Shown in pieces: positions 17,588 to 26,848 of a DNA stretch of 64,000 nucleotides. The stretch spans positions 555,258 through 619,257 of the forward strand of contig NZ_JACFPL010000002.1 of assembly GCF_016102005.1 (NCBI RefSeq). Direction: 5' to 3'. Numbering within the stretch: the stretch's first letter is position 1; each line of letters begins with the position of its first letter. The position numbers and the translations under genes were made by a program. Under the pieces are notes generated by a model. It ran no database searches and was not told the origin of the DNA. It saw only the letters and a list, made by a program, of their open reading frames with translations. This stretch comes from Bifidobacterium choladohabitans. Lineage in GTDB: Bacteria > Actinomycetota > Actinomycetes > Actinomycetales > Bifidobacteriaceae.

Positions 17588-19276
17588 GTGAGTCTTGCAA
17601 GCATCACCATCATCAGCCCAGAAGCCGCCAACGGTCGCAATGTCGTGGCCTACGGCCTGACCAAGGCCTTGAGCGCCAAGGCCAAAACGGCGGTATTCAG
17701 ACCAATCGCCTGCAGGAAGCACCCGTTGACCCCGGAACTGGTTGCAGCCAGCTCATTCCCTGACACGGACCCTGAAATCTGCCGTGGCAAATGTCCTGGG
17801 CACGCCACTGAGGACCCCATGCAGACCCGGGCCGATGTCCTCAATGCCTATGACGGGCTGATGGAAGCCACTCACCCCGAGCGTGTCCTGATCGTGGGCA
17901 GCGATGCCTCGAAACTCTTCGACCCCGGCCTGTTCGCTCTGAATGCCCAGATTGCCGCCGACCTGAGGTCCCCGGTCATGCTGGCCGTCTGCACCATCGG
18001 CAGGGAACCCGGCCAGGTCATGAAGACCGTGGCCGCCTGCCGCAGAACCATCGAGGCCCAAGGAGCCGTGCTTGCCGGAGTCTTCATCACCGGATGCCAG
18101 CCAGAGCAGAAGGCGCCTCTTACCCAGGCCTTCCAGGAGTACGACCTGCCGACCTGGACCGTCTCCAAGATGGATTTCGACACGGCTCCGTCCGCCGATC
18201 AGGCCCGCCAGGCCACCAGCCAGACATTCCAGCAGGAGGTGGATGTCGACCAGGTGCTGAAAGCCGCCGAAGCCGCCAGGCCCAAGGCCACCACGCCTAT
18301 AGCCTTCCAGAATGATCTGCTAGCCAAAGCCAGGGCCGACAAGAAGACCATTGTCCTGCCCGAAGGCGGAGAGGACCGCATCATCAAGGCGGCCGACTAC
18401 CTGCTGGCACGCAACATTGTCGACCTGATCATTGTGGGCGACAAGGATTCCATTCTGGCGCGCGGCAAGGAGCTTGGCCTCAACAACCTGGACAAGGCCT
18501 CCTTCCAGCCCATGGATGACGAGCAGGTACTGGCCCCCATGGTCGATCGCCTCTGCCAGCTGCGTGCCAAGAAGGGCATGACCCCGGAGCAGGCGCGCAA
18601 GCAGTTGGCCGATCCCTCCTACTTCGGCACCATGCTGGTGGTGCTGGGCAAGGCCGACGGCCTGGTGTCCGGCTCCATCAATTCCACCGCCAATACGGTC
18701 CGCCCAGCCCTGCAGGTAATCAAGACCAAGCCGGGCGCCTCGCTGGTATCCGGAGCCTTCCTCATGTGCTTCCCCGACCATGTGGCGGTCTTCGCGGACT
18801 GCGCCATCAATCCCAACCCATCGTCTGAGCAGCTGGCCGACATCGCCATCCAGTCGGCTCAAACGGCCCGCTCCTTCGGCGTGGATCCGCGCGTGGGCAT
18901 GCTCTCCTACTCCACCCTGGGATCAGGCAAGGGCCCGGATGTCGACCTGGTCGAAGAGGCCACCCGCCTGGCCAAGGAGAAAGCGCCGGACCTGCCCATC
19001 GTAGGCCCCATCCAGTTCGACGCGGCCTGGTCCCCCACTGTGGCAGCCACCAAGGCCAAGGGCGATCCGGTCGCCGGGAAGGTCAACGTCTTCGTCTTCC
19101 CCAGCCTGAGCGCCGGCAACATCGGCTACAAGGCCGTACAGCGCACCTCGGGCGCCCTGGCCATCGGACCGGTCCTGCAGGGTCTGAACAAGCCCGTCAA
19201 CGACCTCTCCCGCGGCGCCCTGGTGGCCGACATCATCAACACCGTGGCCCTGACCGCCGTCGAGGCCCAGGACTGA
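17588..19276 (+). CDS. pta: Phosphate acetyltransferase
   Basis: Interconverts acetyl phosphate and acetyl-CoA, linking the phosphoketolase product to biosynthesis. The 562-residue protein has the long actinobacterial form: an N-terminal BioD-like domain (about 1-200, without an intact P-loop), then the catalytic PTA/PTB domain starting near [20 protein letters not shown], with [20 protein letters not shown] and ending in [12 protein letters not shown] and [21 protein letters not shown] at 17588 is taken as start because AGGAG lies 8 bases upstream and the protein then begins MSLASITII; an earlier in-frame ATG at 17492 would cut into the xfp terminator. It lies between xfp and ackA, each with its own hairpin. 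Confidence 0.95.
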   Translation: MSLASITIISPEAANGRNVVAYGLTKALSAKAKTAVFRPIACRKHPLTPELVAASSFPDTDPEICRGKCPGHATEDPMQTRADVLNAYDGLMEATHPERVLIVGSDASKLFDPGLFALNAQIAADLRSPVMLAVCTIGREPGQVMKTVAACRRTIEAQGAVLAGVFITGCQPEQKAPLTQAFQEYDLPTWTVSKMDFDTAPSADQARQATSQTFQQEVDVDQVLKAAEAARPKATTPIAFQNDLLAKARADKKTIVLPEGGEDRIIKAADYLLARNIVDLIIVGDKDSILARGKELGLNNLDKASFQPMDDEQVLAPMVDRLCQLRAKKGMTPEQARKQLADPSYFGTMLVVLGKADGLVSGSINSTANTVRPALQVIKTKPGASLVSGAFLMCFPDHVAVFADCAINPNPSSEQLADIAIQSAQTARSFGVDPRVGMLSYSTLGSGKGPDVDLVEEATRLAKEKAPDLPIVGPIQFDAAWSPTVAATKAKGDPVAGKVNVFVFPSLSAGNIGYKAVQRTSGALAIGPVLQGLNKPVNDLSRGALVADIINTVALTAVEAQD

Positions 19277-19308
19277 TCAGCGTCCCTGAAACGTCCCTAT
19301 AAACCTCA

Positions 19309-19356
19309 GGGGCTGTTGCTGGTTCATATCTCCAAAATGGATCCAGCAGCAGCCCC
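19309..19356 (+). terminator. Terminator candidate after pta
   Basis: GGGGCTGTTGCTGG (19309-19322) pairs with CCAGCAGCAGCCCC (19343-19356) with one G-U pair and a 20-base loop. No T run follows, so it may be a processing or partial-termination hairpin before ackA. Confidence 0.5.
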
Positions 19357-19466
19357 AAAACCATGTCAGCCCGGTAATATACCGCGCCTTGTAAGGGCCG
19401 ACGAGTAATCTTGAAGACTGATTGAGGAGCGCAGGCTCTATACAAGCACATCAGGAGGATGCCCCA

Positions 19467-20693
19467 ATGGCGAAAACCGTCCTAGTCATCAATTCGGGTT
19501 CAAGCTCGATCAAGTACCAGCTGGTCGATCTGGAGACCAGCCAGAGCTTGGCCTCGGGTCTGGTCGAGAAGATCGGCGAGCCCACCGACGGCCATTACAA
19601 GCACGAGGTCAACGGCGAGAAGCATGAGCTTGAGGAGCCCATCCACGATCATGAGGTCGGGCTCAAGCGTGTCCTGGGCTTCTTCAAGGAGTATGGCCCT
19701 GATCTGGACAAGGCCGGCATCATCGCCGTAGGCCACCGTGTCGTCCAGGGTGGAGCCATCTTCCCCAAGCCTGCCCTCCTGACGCAGAAGACCCTGAGCC
19801 AGGTCAAGGATCTGGCCGTGCTGGCCCCCCTTCACAACGGGCCCGAGGCCGAGGGCGCCGAGGTCATGAGCCGGCTGATGCCGCAGACCCCGCAGGTCTT
19901 CGTCTTCGATTCCTCCTTCTTCTTCGAACTGCCCAAGAAGGCCTCCACCTACGCCCTCAACAAGGACATCGCCAAGCAGTACCACATCCGTCGCTACGGC
20001 GCCCACGGCACCAGCCACCAGTATGTGGGCCAGCTGGTTCCCGGCCTGCTGGGCAAGCCTGCAGAGGGCCTGCGGCAGATCGTACTGCACATCGGCAACG
20101 GTGCTTCCGCTTCGGCGCAGGTCTCCGGGCATCCGGTCGAGACCTCCATGGGCCTGACCCCTCTGGAGGGTCTGGTCATGGGCGGCCGCACCGGCGACAT
20201 CGACCCGGCCGTTGTCTTCCACCTGATCCGCAACGCCCACATGAGCGTGGATGAGCTGGACACCCTCTTCAACAAGCGTTCCGGCATGACCGGCCTGACC
20301 GGCCATGGCGACATGCGTGAGGTCCATAAGCTGATCGCCGAGGGCGATGAGGACGCCAAGCTGGCCCTGGACATATACGTTCACCGCATCGTCGGCTACA
20401 TCGGCAACTACACGGCCCAGATGGGCGGCCTGGATGCCATTACCTTTACGGCAGGCGTGGGCGAGAACGACGAAATCGTGCGTCGCCGGGTGATCGAGCA
20501 GCTGGAGCCTTTCGGCGTGAAGCTGGACCAGGAGAAGAACGACCAGCGCTCCAAGGAGGCCCGGATCATCTCCACCCCCGACAGCACGGTAGCCGTCTGC
20601 GTCATCCCCACCAACGAGGAACTCTCCATCGCCCGTCAGGCCGAGGTCGTCGCCAGCCAGGGCGATGCCTACGGCAACAAGTTCCAGGCCTGA
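19467..20693 (+). CDS. ackA: Acetate kinase
   Basis: Transfers the phosphate of acetyl phosphate to ADP, giving acetate and ATP; this is the main ATP-yielding step of the bifid shunt. The 408 residues carry the ASKHA signature set: NSGSSSIKYQL near the N terminus, GHRVVQGG, HNGPEAEGAEV, the RRYGAHGTSHQYV segment with catalytic His, HIGNGAS, TGDIDPAVV and the C-terminal TAGVGENDEIVR. The ATG at 19467 follows AGGAGG with 8 bases spacing. The gene ends before a strong two-way hairpin. Confidence 0.97.
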   Translation: MAKTVLVINSGSSSIKYQLVDLETSQSLASGLVEKIGEPTDGHYKHEVNGEKHELEEPIHDHEVGLKRVLGFFKEYGPDLDKAGIIAVGHRVVQGGAIFPKPALLTQKTLSQVKDLAVLAPLHNGPEAEGAEVMSRLMPQTPQVFVFDSSFFFELPKKASTYALNKDIAKQYHIRRYGAHGTSHQYVGQLVPGLLGKPAEGLRQIVLHIGNGASASAQVSGHPVETSMGLTPLEGLVMGGRTGDIDPAVVFHLIRNAHMSVDELDTLFNKRSGMTGLTGHGDMREVHKLIAEGDEDAKLALDIYVHRIVGYIGNYTAQMGGLDAITFTAGVGENDEIVRRRVIEQLEPFGVKLDQEKNDQRSKEARIISTPDSTVAVCVIPTNEELSIARQAEVVASQGDAYGNKFQA

Positions 20694-20787
20694 CCGCTGA
20701 CTTTACTTATCCTCTCAATCTCACTAATGGTTGAAGGATGGATGATTGTGATTGAGTCTTGGTTCTAAGAAGTTGGTCTTAAGAACG

Positions 20788-20833
20788 AAGAAGGTCGGTG
20801 ACCACAGTAATGTATATGGTCACCGACCTTCTT
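20788..20833. terminator. Bidirectional terminator between ackA and the hisN-like gene
   Basis: AAGAAGGTCGGTGACCA (20788-20804) and TGGTCACCGACCTTCTT (20817-20833) form a perfect 17-bp stem with a 12-base loop between two convergent genes. TCTT at the stem end gives moderate T content in both directions. Confidence 0.8.
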
Positions 20834-20840
20834 GTATATG

Positions 20841-21641
20841 TCAATCCCCCAGGGCCGCCAAGGCCTCCTTGTGCAGAAGACCATTGCTGGCAAGACCATT
20901 GCCACCCCAGGGACCCGGGTTGCCCGCCAGGTCAGTAAAGCTGCCACCGGCTTCGGTCACGATGGGAACCAGCGCACCCATGTCATAGAGGTCAAGTTCC
21001 GGCTCGGCCGCCAGGTCAATGGCTCCCTGGGCCAGGAGCATATACTGCCAGAAGTCGCCGAAACCACGCAGGCGCCAGATCCGATCGGTCAAGTCAAGAA
21101 GCCGCTCCCGACGTCCTATGGCCTTCCACCCAGTCAGCGACGATATGGACATGGATGCGTCTTCCATCCGGTTCACATTTGATACGTGGATGGCCTTGGG
21201 GGCTTCGCCCTGGCGAGCCATGTAGGCTCCCTGACCCCGCGCGGCGTACCAGCGGGTACCCAACATGGGAGCCGAGACCGCACCAACCACTATCTGGTGG
21301 TCTGCCTCCAAGCCGATCAGGGTCGCCCAGACGGGGACTCCGCGCACATAGTTCTTGGTCCCGTCAATCGGATCGACGATCCACCGTCTGCCGTTGGACT
21401 CCTGCTTTCCCAGCTCCTCGGCATAGATGGTATCGTTGGGCCTTGCTCGGGCCAAAACACGACGAATCACTGCCTCCGCCTCTTTGTCTGCCTGGGTGAC
21501 CGGGGTATTGTCCGGCTTGCGTTCCACCTTAAGATCTGGCGACTTGAAGTAACCCACGGTGACCTGATCGGCCTGGTCGGCCATGGCGATGGCCAGATCC
21601 AGATCCTCCTGCCAGGTCTGCCTTTCATCCTCGATGCTCAT
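20841..21641 (-). CDS. Inositol monophosphatase family phosphatase, probably histidinol-phosphatase
   Basis: Mg-dependent phosphatase fold with all metal-site motifs: DNTPVTQADKEAE, EELGKQ, WIVDPIDGTKNYVRG and ELDLYDMGALVPIVTEAGG. The VPVWATLIGL and DPIDGTKNYVRGVP features are typical of the HisN type histidinol-phosphatase of actinobacteria, which removes phosphate from histidinol phosphate in histidine synthesis; a general inositol or sugar monophosphatase cannot be excluded. 266 residues, normal for the family. The ATG at 21641 follows AAAGGAG; the longer frame from 21710 overlaps aroA and has no ribosome site. It follows aroA by 32 bases and is probably in the same transcript. Confidence 0.85.
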   Translation of the reverse strand: MSIEDERQTWQEDLDLAIAMADQADQVTVGYFKSPDLKVERKPDNTPVTQADKEAEAVIRRVLARARPNDTIYAEELGKQESNGRRWIVDPIDGTKNYVRGVPVWATLIGLEADHQIVVGAVSAPMLGTRWYAARGQGAYMARQGEAPKAIHVSNVNRMEDASMSISSLTGWKAIGRRERLLDLTDRIWRLRGFGDFWQYMLLAQGAIDLAAEPELDLYDMGALVPIVTEAGGSFTDLAGNPGPWGGNGLASNGLLHKEALAALGD

Positions 21642-21673
21642 AACACGGCTCCTTTCGCTCGAATCGCTGTAGC

Positions 21674-23032
21674 TCAGCCTTGAACTTCGCCTGCCAGCAT
21701 TCGCTTCCACATACCCGGGAAGTCAGGCATGGTCTTGGCCGTGGTACCGATGTTGCGCACCCGGATGCCGGGTATCTTAAGACCAATCATGGCGGCGAAA
21801 GTAGCCATGCGATGGTCGGCATAGGTCTCCATGACAGCCTCATGCATACTATGCACAGGCATGGGCTCTATGGCCAGGCCATCGTCCAGCTCACTGGCCT
21901 GGCCGCCTATTCTGCTGATTTCGGTGGCCAGCGCCTTCAGTCGGTTGGTCTCATGACCACGCAGGTGGCCAATGCCGTGCAGGCGACTGGGCCCGTCCGC
22001 AAAAACCAGGATGGCTGCAATAGAGGGCACAATCTCCCCCGCGGGAGACAGATCGAAGTCGCCAAGTCCATGGATGGCTTCCCCGCTGGTCACCCTACAG
22101 GTGGCGCCACCCTGACCGTCGGGAACCATGTCTACCTTCGCGCCCATAGTCTTCAGATACCCGGGCAGCAAGCCACCTGGCTGTGTTGTCCGATCTGGCC
22201 AGTTGGGCACGCTGACTTGTCCGCCACCTATCAGGGCCGCTCCCAGGAAGGGGGCCGCATTCGACAGGTCGGGCTCCACCCGGACCCGATCGGGCAGCTG
22301 CGTCCCAGCAGATCCCCTGCCTTCAACACTCCACCTGCAACGGTCGAGATTGGCCTGAACCTGGACTCCGGCCTGACGCAGATCCTCAACAGTCATGGCG
22401 ATGTGCGGAAGACTGGGAAGATGCTGGCCGGAGTGGACGATGGTCGTCGGGCCATCAGCCCTGGCCGCCAGCAGCAGGAGGCCGGAAATGAACTGCGAGG
22501 ATGCCGAGGAGTCTATGGTCACCTCTCCGCCCACCAGGCGGTCCGGCGGTGTGAGCACAAAGGGCAGGAAACCTTCCTGGCCCAGGTAATCTATCTTGGC
22601 TCCCAACTGGGTCAGGCCGTCCAACAGGGGCCTCATAGGTCGCCGATAGGCCTGCTGGTCCCCGTCGAAGTGTGTGGGACCATCAGCCAGCATGGCCAGA
22701 CCCGGCACGAAACGCATAACGGTTCCAGCCAGTCCGCATTCTACCCGGGCGCCGCCACGGAAACGTCCGCCTGCCGGTGGAGCAACTGCCACTTCTGTGG
22801 GACTGTTCGGGTCAACCCGACAGCTCACGCCAAGGGCCTCCAGAGCCTGAATCATCAGGTCCGTATCACGCGACCTGAGCAGACCAGTCAGCCTGACGGG
22901 TCGACTTCCCAAGGCCGCCAGAATCAGATACCTGTTCGAGAGGGACTTGCTCCCTGGTATAGTCACCGTTGCATCCAAGGGGCCACCCGCCTGCGGCGCC
23001 GCCCATGTCTCTTCCACTGTCATGGTCACCAT
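21674..23032 (-). CDS. aroA: 3-phosphoshikimate 1-carboxyvinyltransferase (EPSP synthase)
   Basis: Joins shikimate-3-phosphate and phosphoenolpyruvate in the sixth step of aromatic amino acid synthesis. The 452 residues show the inverse alpha/beta barrel signatures: PGSKSLSNRYLILAAL near residue 27, LAGTVMRFVPGLA, QAYRRPMRPLLDGL, DSSASSQFISGLLL, VEPDLSNAAPFLGA, DLSPAGEIVPSIAA, LRGHETNRLKAL and ADHRMATFAAMIGL. ATG codons at 23032 and 23023 are both possible; neither has a clear ribosome site. It leads the hisN-like gene. Confidence 0.95.
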   Translation of the reverse strand: MVTMTVEETWAAPQAGGPLDATVTIPGSKSLSNRYLILAALGSRPVRLTGLLRSRDTDLMIQALEALGVSCRVDPNSPTEVAVAPPAGGRFRGGARVECGLAGTVMRFVPGLAMLADGPTHFDGDQQAYRRPMRPLLDGLTQLGAKIDYLGQEGFLPFVLTPPDRLVGGEVTIDSSASSQFISGLLLLAARADGPTTIVHSGQHLPSLPHIAMTVEDLRQAGVQVQANLDRCRWSVEGRGSAGTQLPDRVRVEPDLSNAAPFLGAALIGGGQVSVPNWPDRTTQPGGLLPGYLKTMGAKVDMVPDGQGGATCRVTSGEAIHGLGDFDLSPAGEIVPSIAAILVFADGPSRLHGIGHLRGHETNRLKALATEISRIGGQASELDDGLAIEPMPVHSMHEAVMETYADHRMATFAAMIGLKIPGIRVRNIGTTAKTMPDFPGMWKRMLAGEVQG

Positions 23033-23148
23033 GGTAACCGCAGGCGCAGAGCTGTTCCCACTCCCTGTTCACCCGCCAAGGGTCCAGCGGGGACCTGGCC
23101 CTGTGCTATATTGATACATTGTGCTCATACGTTGATACTTATGAGCGC

Positions 23149-23222
23149 CGGGCTATAGCGCAGCTTGGTAGCGCGCCTGCTTTGGGTGCAGGATGTCGCC
23201 GGTTCAAATCCGGCTAGCCCGA
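23149..23222 (+). tRNA. tRNA-Pro (anticodon TGG)
   Basis: A 74-base cloverleaf: acceptor stem CGGGCTA/TAGCCCG, D arm with AGCTTGGTA, anticodon stem CCTGC/GCAGG around TTTGGGT with anticodon TGG, a 5-base variable loop and the T arm GCCGG-TTCAAAT-CCGGC. CCA is not encoded. The last 9 bases overlap the 3' end of the convergent MFS gene. Confidence 0.95.
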
Positions 23223-24500
23223 CTTTTGCTTTCGTCCCATTTCGGGAGTCGGATCCTTGGCATTCATGCCCAGCAATCCTGTAAGGAGAATCGTAAGAGC
23301 CAGAAGGCCCGTCAGACTCGCATAAATCGACATGGTGATGGCGATGCCGACCAGATTTCCCAGCGTTAGAAAAATCATCTGCCCCAGAGGCGCCCCTATC
23401 ATCATGACAGTCTGTACCACTCCCATAGTTGCAGCCAGGTGGTCCTCGCCCACTGTGCTGATGAGCATGGTCATGAACCGGGGGTTGATCTTGCCCAAAA
23501 GATAGTTCATGACCAGGAGCGGGAGGAACAGCAGGGCAGGCATGTGCAGCCATACCAGGTTGATCCCTACCATGGCGGCTGCGGCCATGACTCCGGTCAG
23601 CAAATGGGCCATGGACAGCCGCCTGAGCGGATCTGCGGCAAGGAGTGCGCCAAGGATAAGTCCCAGCGAGGAGATGCCGTTGATTACGGCTATGGTTGTG
23701 CCGTAGCTTCCCCACCAGACCTCGGGCATGGAAATCAGCCCCAGATTGAGCAGGGGCTGCAGAGCCGTCCCCAGAAGGTTGACCAGACAGCCGAAGCCCA
23801 CCATCAGGACCATGAATGTAGAGCTGCGGAACTCCCCCAAGGCCATACGGAGACTGGAAGACAGGCCCACATGCTTGCCCACAGGTGAACCATTGCCTGT
23901 GACCTCCGCCCTGGCGAATGCCTTATAGCCAATGGCCACCAAAATTCCCGCCAGCAGAAAGGTGGCAGCATTGATCAGCGCGAATACAGCGAATCTGTTG
24001 CCCAGGATAGCGATCAACACCGCACCTCCGCCTGCACTGATGACAGCCGCGACATTGGATGCAGCGGAGGTGATTGAGGTCGCCTGATGGAGCTGGCCTG
24101 GCTGGACCAGGTGTTTGAGGACCGGCATCCACAGACTTCCTGCATATCCCTCCAACATGGAAGATGTCATGTCCATGCCTACCAGCAGCAGAAAGACGGG
24201 CAAACTCTTGGACCTGCCGATTGTCATGGCCATAGCCAGGTAAATACACACCTGAATCAGCTTGATCACAACTTGCATCCGCGTCTTGTGCGCGGTCCTG
24301 TCGGCCAGGTATCCGGTCAGGATGGCCGTCAGAGCTGGAGCCACCCAGGCAATTGAGGCTACGGAGACGGCCAGTCCGGCAAAGGGCATGGTCTGGGCAT
24401 AGACAATGAAGACGATGTTGAAGAGCTCGCCTCCGACCGTATTCAACAGACTGGCCAGAACCATGGTCACGAAAGGCTTGTTCTTCAGAAGTTCCTGCAT
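23214..24500 (-). CDS. MFS family transporter
   Basis: 428 residues with about 12 predicted membrane helices. The loop after helix 2 reads GYLADRTAHKTRMQ, the MFS motif A layout (GxLaDrxGxkxx). The C-terminal half has a short cytoplasmic loop after ADPLRRLSM and ends in a charged tail. It resembles multidrug or macrolide exporters of the MFS_3 type. It starts 13 bases after the ABC permease stop and has no strong ribosome site of its own, so it probably is the last gene of the TetR-controlled exporter operon. Its stop codon lies inside the opposite-strand tRNA-Pro gene. The substrate is unknown. Confidence 0.85.
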   Translation of the reverse strand: MQELLKNKPFVTMVLASLLNTVGGELFNIVFIVYAQTMPFAGLAVSVASIAWVAPALTAILTGYLADRTAHKTRMQVVIKLIQVCIYLAMAMTIGRSKSLPVFLLLVGMDMTSSMLEGYAGSLWMPVLKHLVQPGQLHQATSITSAASNVAAVISAGGGAVLIAILGNRFAVFALINAATFLLAGILVAIGYKAFARAEVTGNGSPVGKHVGLSSSLRMALGEFRSSTFMVLMVGFGCLVNLLGTALQPLLNLGLISMPEVWWGSYGTTIAVINGISSLGLILGALLAADPLRRLSMAHLLTGVMAAAAMVGINLVWLHMPALLFLPLLVMNYLLGKINPRFMTMLISTVGEDHLAATMGVVQTVMMIGAPLGQMIFLTLGNLVGIAITMSIYASLTGLLALTILLTGLLGMNAKDPTPEMGRKQKSG

Positions 24501-24513
24501 GGTCGGCAGCCGT

Positions 24514-25209
24514 TCAGGGCAGTTCGATCTTCATGAGGGTCCGATGAAGCAGCCACCAAGCCGGCAGGGAAGCCAGGAAGATGATCAAAAGCACCAGCAC
24601 CGACAGCAGCGGGGAGAGGGAGAGCAGGTTGCCCACCACAGCGTCCAGCAGGAGCAGGACCCCAAACATGATGGGCAGCGAACGCTTCCAGAAGCCTATA
24701 GAGAGGGCGATGCCAACCAACCCCACCAGTCCGGCAAGGCTGGTAACCAGCATGAGGAGAACCAGTTCAAGCAGACTGCCTGGCGAGCCCGTTCCAAGCG
24801 AACCCACAAGACGGTCGATTAGTAGCATGACGGTCAGGGTGATGGCCGTCCCAGCCAAGTAGGAGAGCGCAGTGAAGAGGCCGACGAAGATCAACTTGGC
24901 CAGCAGGATTCGGCTTCGCGATATGGGGAATGAGAGGGTGAGCGCCAGGTTCCTCCCCATATAGGGCTCAATGAAGACCAGGTTGCAGAGGGCAGCAGCC
25001 ACCAGGGAGAAGCCCACCAGAAGGATGACCATGGCCATCTGCAGCACGAAGGCCAGGCTTGACAACCGAGGATCTGACCGTCCGCTAGTATGGCCAATGG
25101 CCAGGAACATGCCTCCGATGGCCAAGGCTGCGGCCACTACTGCCAGCCCTCCGAAGATGCAGGGCCATAGCCTGGTCTTTTTCAGTTCTAATTTCAGCAG
25201 CGTCTTCAT
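24514..25209 (-). CDS. ABC exporter permease (ABC-2 type)
   Basis: 231 residues with six hydrophobic helices, starting with a short basic cytoplasmic end (MKTLLKLELKKTR) as in ABC-2 permeases; the loop after helix 2 contains EPYMGRNLALTLSFPISRSRIL, the typical coupling region of lantibiotic-immunity/bacitracin-type permeases. One base separates its start from the ATPase stop. It should form an exporter with that ATPase. Substrate is unknown; the coupling to a TetR regulator and an MFS gene suggests drug or antimicrobial peptide efflux. Confidence 0.85.
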   Translation of the reverse strand: MKTLLKLELKKTRLWPCIFGGLAVVAAALAIGGMFLAIGHTSGRSDPRLSSLAFVLQMAMVILLVGFSLVAAALCNLVFIEPYMGRNLALTLSFPISRSRILLAKLIFVGLFTALSYLAGTAITLTVMLLIDRLVGSLGTGSPGSLLELVLLMLVTSLAGLVGLVGIALSIGFWKRSLPIMFGVLLLLDAVVGNLLSLSPLLSVLVLLIIFLASLPAWWLLHRTLMKIELP

Positions 25210-25210
25210 A

Positions 25211-25942
25211 TCAGCCCTCCATGGCCTTGACCAGGGTTCGCTCGGCGACCTCCTGGCCCTGATTGAGGAGCTCCGGCACGCTGGCCCGCAGGCTGACTCT
25301 GCCGTCCGCCACGACCATCACGTGGTCGGCCGTGCGCAACACTTCGGAGAGAATGTGGCTGGAAAAGAGGATTGCACTCCCCTGAGCTGCCAGGCTGCGC
25401 AGGCTATCTCGCAGCTGTCCGATGGCCACAGGATCCAATCCGTTGAGCGGCTCATCCAGTAGGTAAAGGTCAGGATGATGGCCCATGCACCTGGCCAGGG
25501 CCAGCCTCTGCCTCATGCCCATGGAATACCTGCCGACAGGCGTGGCTGAATCGGCGGCCAAACCGACCTTGTCCAAAAGTTGGCTGATCCCGGTAGGCTC
25601 GGCATCCCTATGCTCCCGGTCTGCCAATGCCAGGTAGGTCAGGTCAATCTCAAGATTCTCCCTAGCGCTGAGGGACTCATAAAAGACCGGCTCGTTGATG
25701 AACACTCCCATCCTGGCCAGATTGCCCGGGTAGTCTTCGCTCAGAGGCCTCCCCAGAAAACAGACTCTGCCGCCGACAGGCCTCTGCATTCCAGTCAGAA
25801 TCTTCAACAGCGTGGACTTGCCAGCCCCGTTGGCACCTAGCAAGCCCAGAATCTCGCCCTGCTCCAATGACAGGTCCAGCCCAGCCAGCACCTCCCTGCC
25901 TTCAAACACTTGGACAATTCCGTCTGCCTTCAGCACCTGCAT
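25211..25942 (-). CDS. ABC exporter ATP-binding subunit
   Basis: 243 residues with Walker A GANGAGKST, the Q-loop region (FINEP), a signature YSMGMRQRL (the degenerate LSGGQ common in exporters of the BcrA/CcmA type), Walker B DLYLLDEPLNGLD and the H-loop SSHIL. The ATG at 25942 follows AAAGGAG; an upstream in-frame start at 25993 would lie before the operator. The ATG_T-overlap with the permease shows co-translation. Powering export with the downstream permease is inferred from this layout. Confidence 0.9.
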   Translation of the reverse strand: MQVLKADGIVQVFEGREVLAGLDLSLEQGEILGLLGANGAGKSTLLKILTGMQRPVGGRVCFLGRPLSEDYPGNLARMGVFINEPVFYESLSARENLEIDLTYLALADREHRDAEPTGISQLLDKVGLAADSATPVGRYSMGMRQRLALARCMGHHPDLYLLDEPLNGLDPVAIGQLRDSLRSLAAQGSAILFSSHILSEVLRTADHVMVVADGRVSLRASVPELLNQGQEVAERTLVKAMEG

Positions 25943-25958
25943 AAAACTCCTTTCAAAA

Positions 25959-25971
25959 ATACCGATGGTAT
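25959..25971 (-). promoter_or_regulatory. Operator of the exporter operon (ATACC-N3-GGTAT)
   Basis: ATACC-GAT-GGTAT, an inverted repeat 16 bases before the ATPase start codon. The same arms and spacing occur at 26849-26861 in front of the TetR gene. It overlaps the likely 5' untranslated region or promoter of the ABC-MFS genes. Confidence 0.7.
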
Positions 25972-26059
25972 GTTTGGTGGAAACAAAAACCATTACTCGT
26001 TGAGTGCCCGAATCTTGCTAGTAGACAGAGCCCTTTTGACCTTAAGATATCTATCGGCT

Positions 26060-26773
26060 CTAAGAGACCCCTTGATCCTGATTCTTGTCAGATTCCTCTT
26101 GCGTGGACTCCCCGCTGGTGGCAGTCAAAGGATTGCTCTTCAGATGTGCGTGCAAATGCACGGCCGCACGAATAACCCGATCATCGACGACAGGTGCCCC
26201 GATCCCCTTGAGCATATCGGCCAACAGAGTGAACTTGGAAACCACTTGGTCCCGAGTCATGGTCGAGAACCGGATCCCTATCCACATGTTGAGCAGGATA
26301 TAGAGCACCTGGGCCAAATCCTCGGGATTGCAAGGGGCAATGGAGCCGTCCTCCACGCCTTCTCGAACGTAGGGGGTGATCACGTCCACAATCCTGTCCA
26401 TGGATTTCAAGTACATCTCCCCGACCATGCGGGGGCTCTTCAACAGGGTTCTGGCTGAAAAGGTCACATCGAGACGCGAGTAAGCCGACAAGGAAGCAAT
26501 CAGCTCGTTGCGCAGTTTGTCAAGGCCAGTTTTTCCGGGCCATTCCCCCAGCCAGTCCCCCTGGGATGAGGACGAAGCCATACGCTCGGTGACCGCATGG
26601 AAAATGGCCGTCTTGGAAGGAAAATGGTAGTAGACAGCTCCCTTGGTCATACCGCCCAGACCATCGACGATGTCTTGGATGCTGGTCCCGTCGTAGCCCT
26701 TTTCCAGGAAGAGCCGCTGGGCTACATCAAGGATCTGATTGCGATGCCCTTCTGGATCCTTCGGCGTACCCAT
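26060..26773 (-). CDS. TetR family repressor of the exporter operon
   Basis: 237 residues. The N-terminal domain is canonical: ILDVAQRLFLEKGYDGTS, then IQDIVDGLGGMTKGAVYYHFPSK as helix-turn-helix; the rest is a helical ligand-binding domain. ATG 26773 (MGTPKDPE) follows AGGAGGG with 8 bases spacing and is chosen over 26794. It is followed after 117 bases by the ABC ATPase gene. Matching operators before both genes show that it most likely represses itself and the exporter genes until a ligand binds. The C-terminal 30 residues are polar and probably disordered. Confidence 0.88.
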   Translation of the reverse strand: MGTPKDPEGHRNQILDVAQRLFLEKGYDGTSIQDIVDGLGGMTKGAVYYHFPSKTAIFHAVTERMASSSSQGDWLGEWPGKTGLDKLRNELIASLSAYSRLDVTFSARTLLKSPRMVGEMYLKSMDRIVDVITPYVREGVEDGSIAPCNPEDLAQVLYILLNMWIGIRFSTMTRDQVVSKFTLLADMLKGIGAPVVDDRVIRAAVHLHAHLKSNPLTATSGESTQEESDKNQDQGVS

Positions 26774-26848
26774 ATGGCGCTCCCTCCTTGTCAATGCATC
26801 GATGTCTAACCATCCTGGCCCGACGATCTCTTCTGACAGGAAGCTATC

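Noticed and set aside
13091..17722. One 1543-codon minus-strand open frame joining guaA with the antisense of xfp
   Set aside because: guaA has a clear start with ribosome site at 14653; upstream the frame is the antisense of xfp, open only because of strong GC codon bias.
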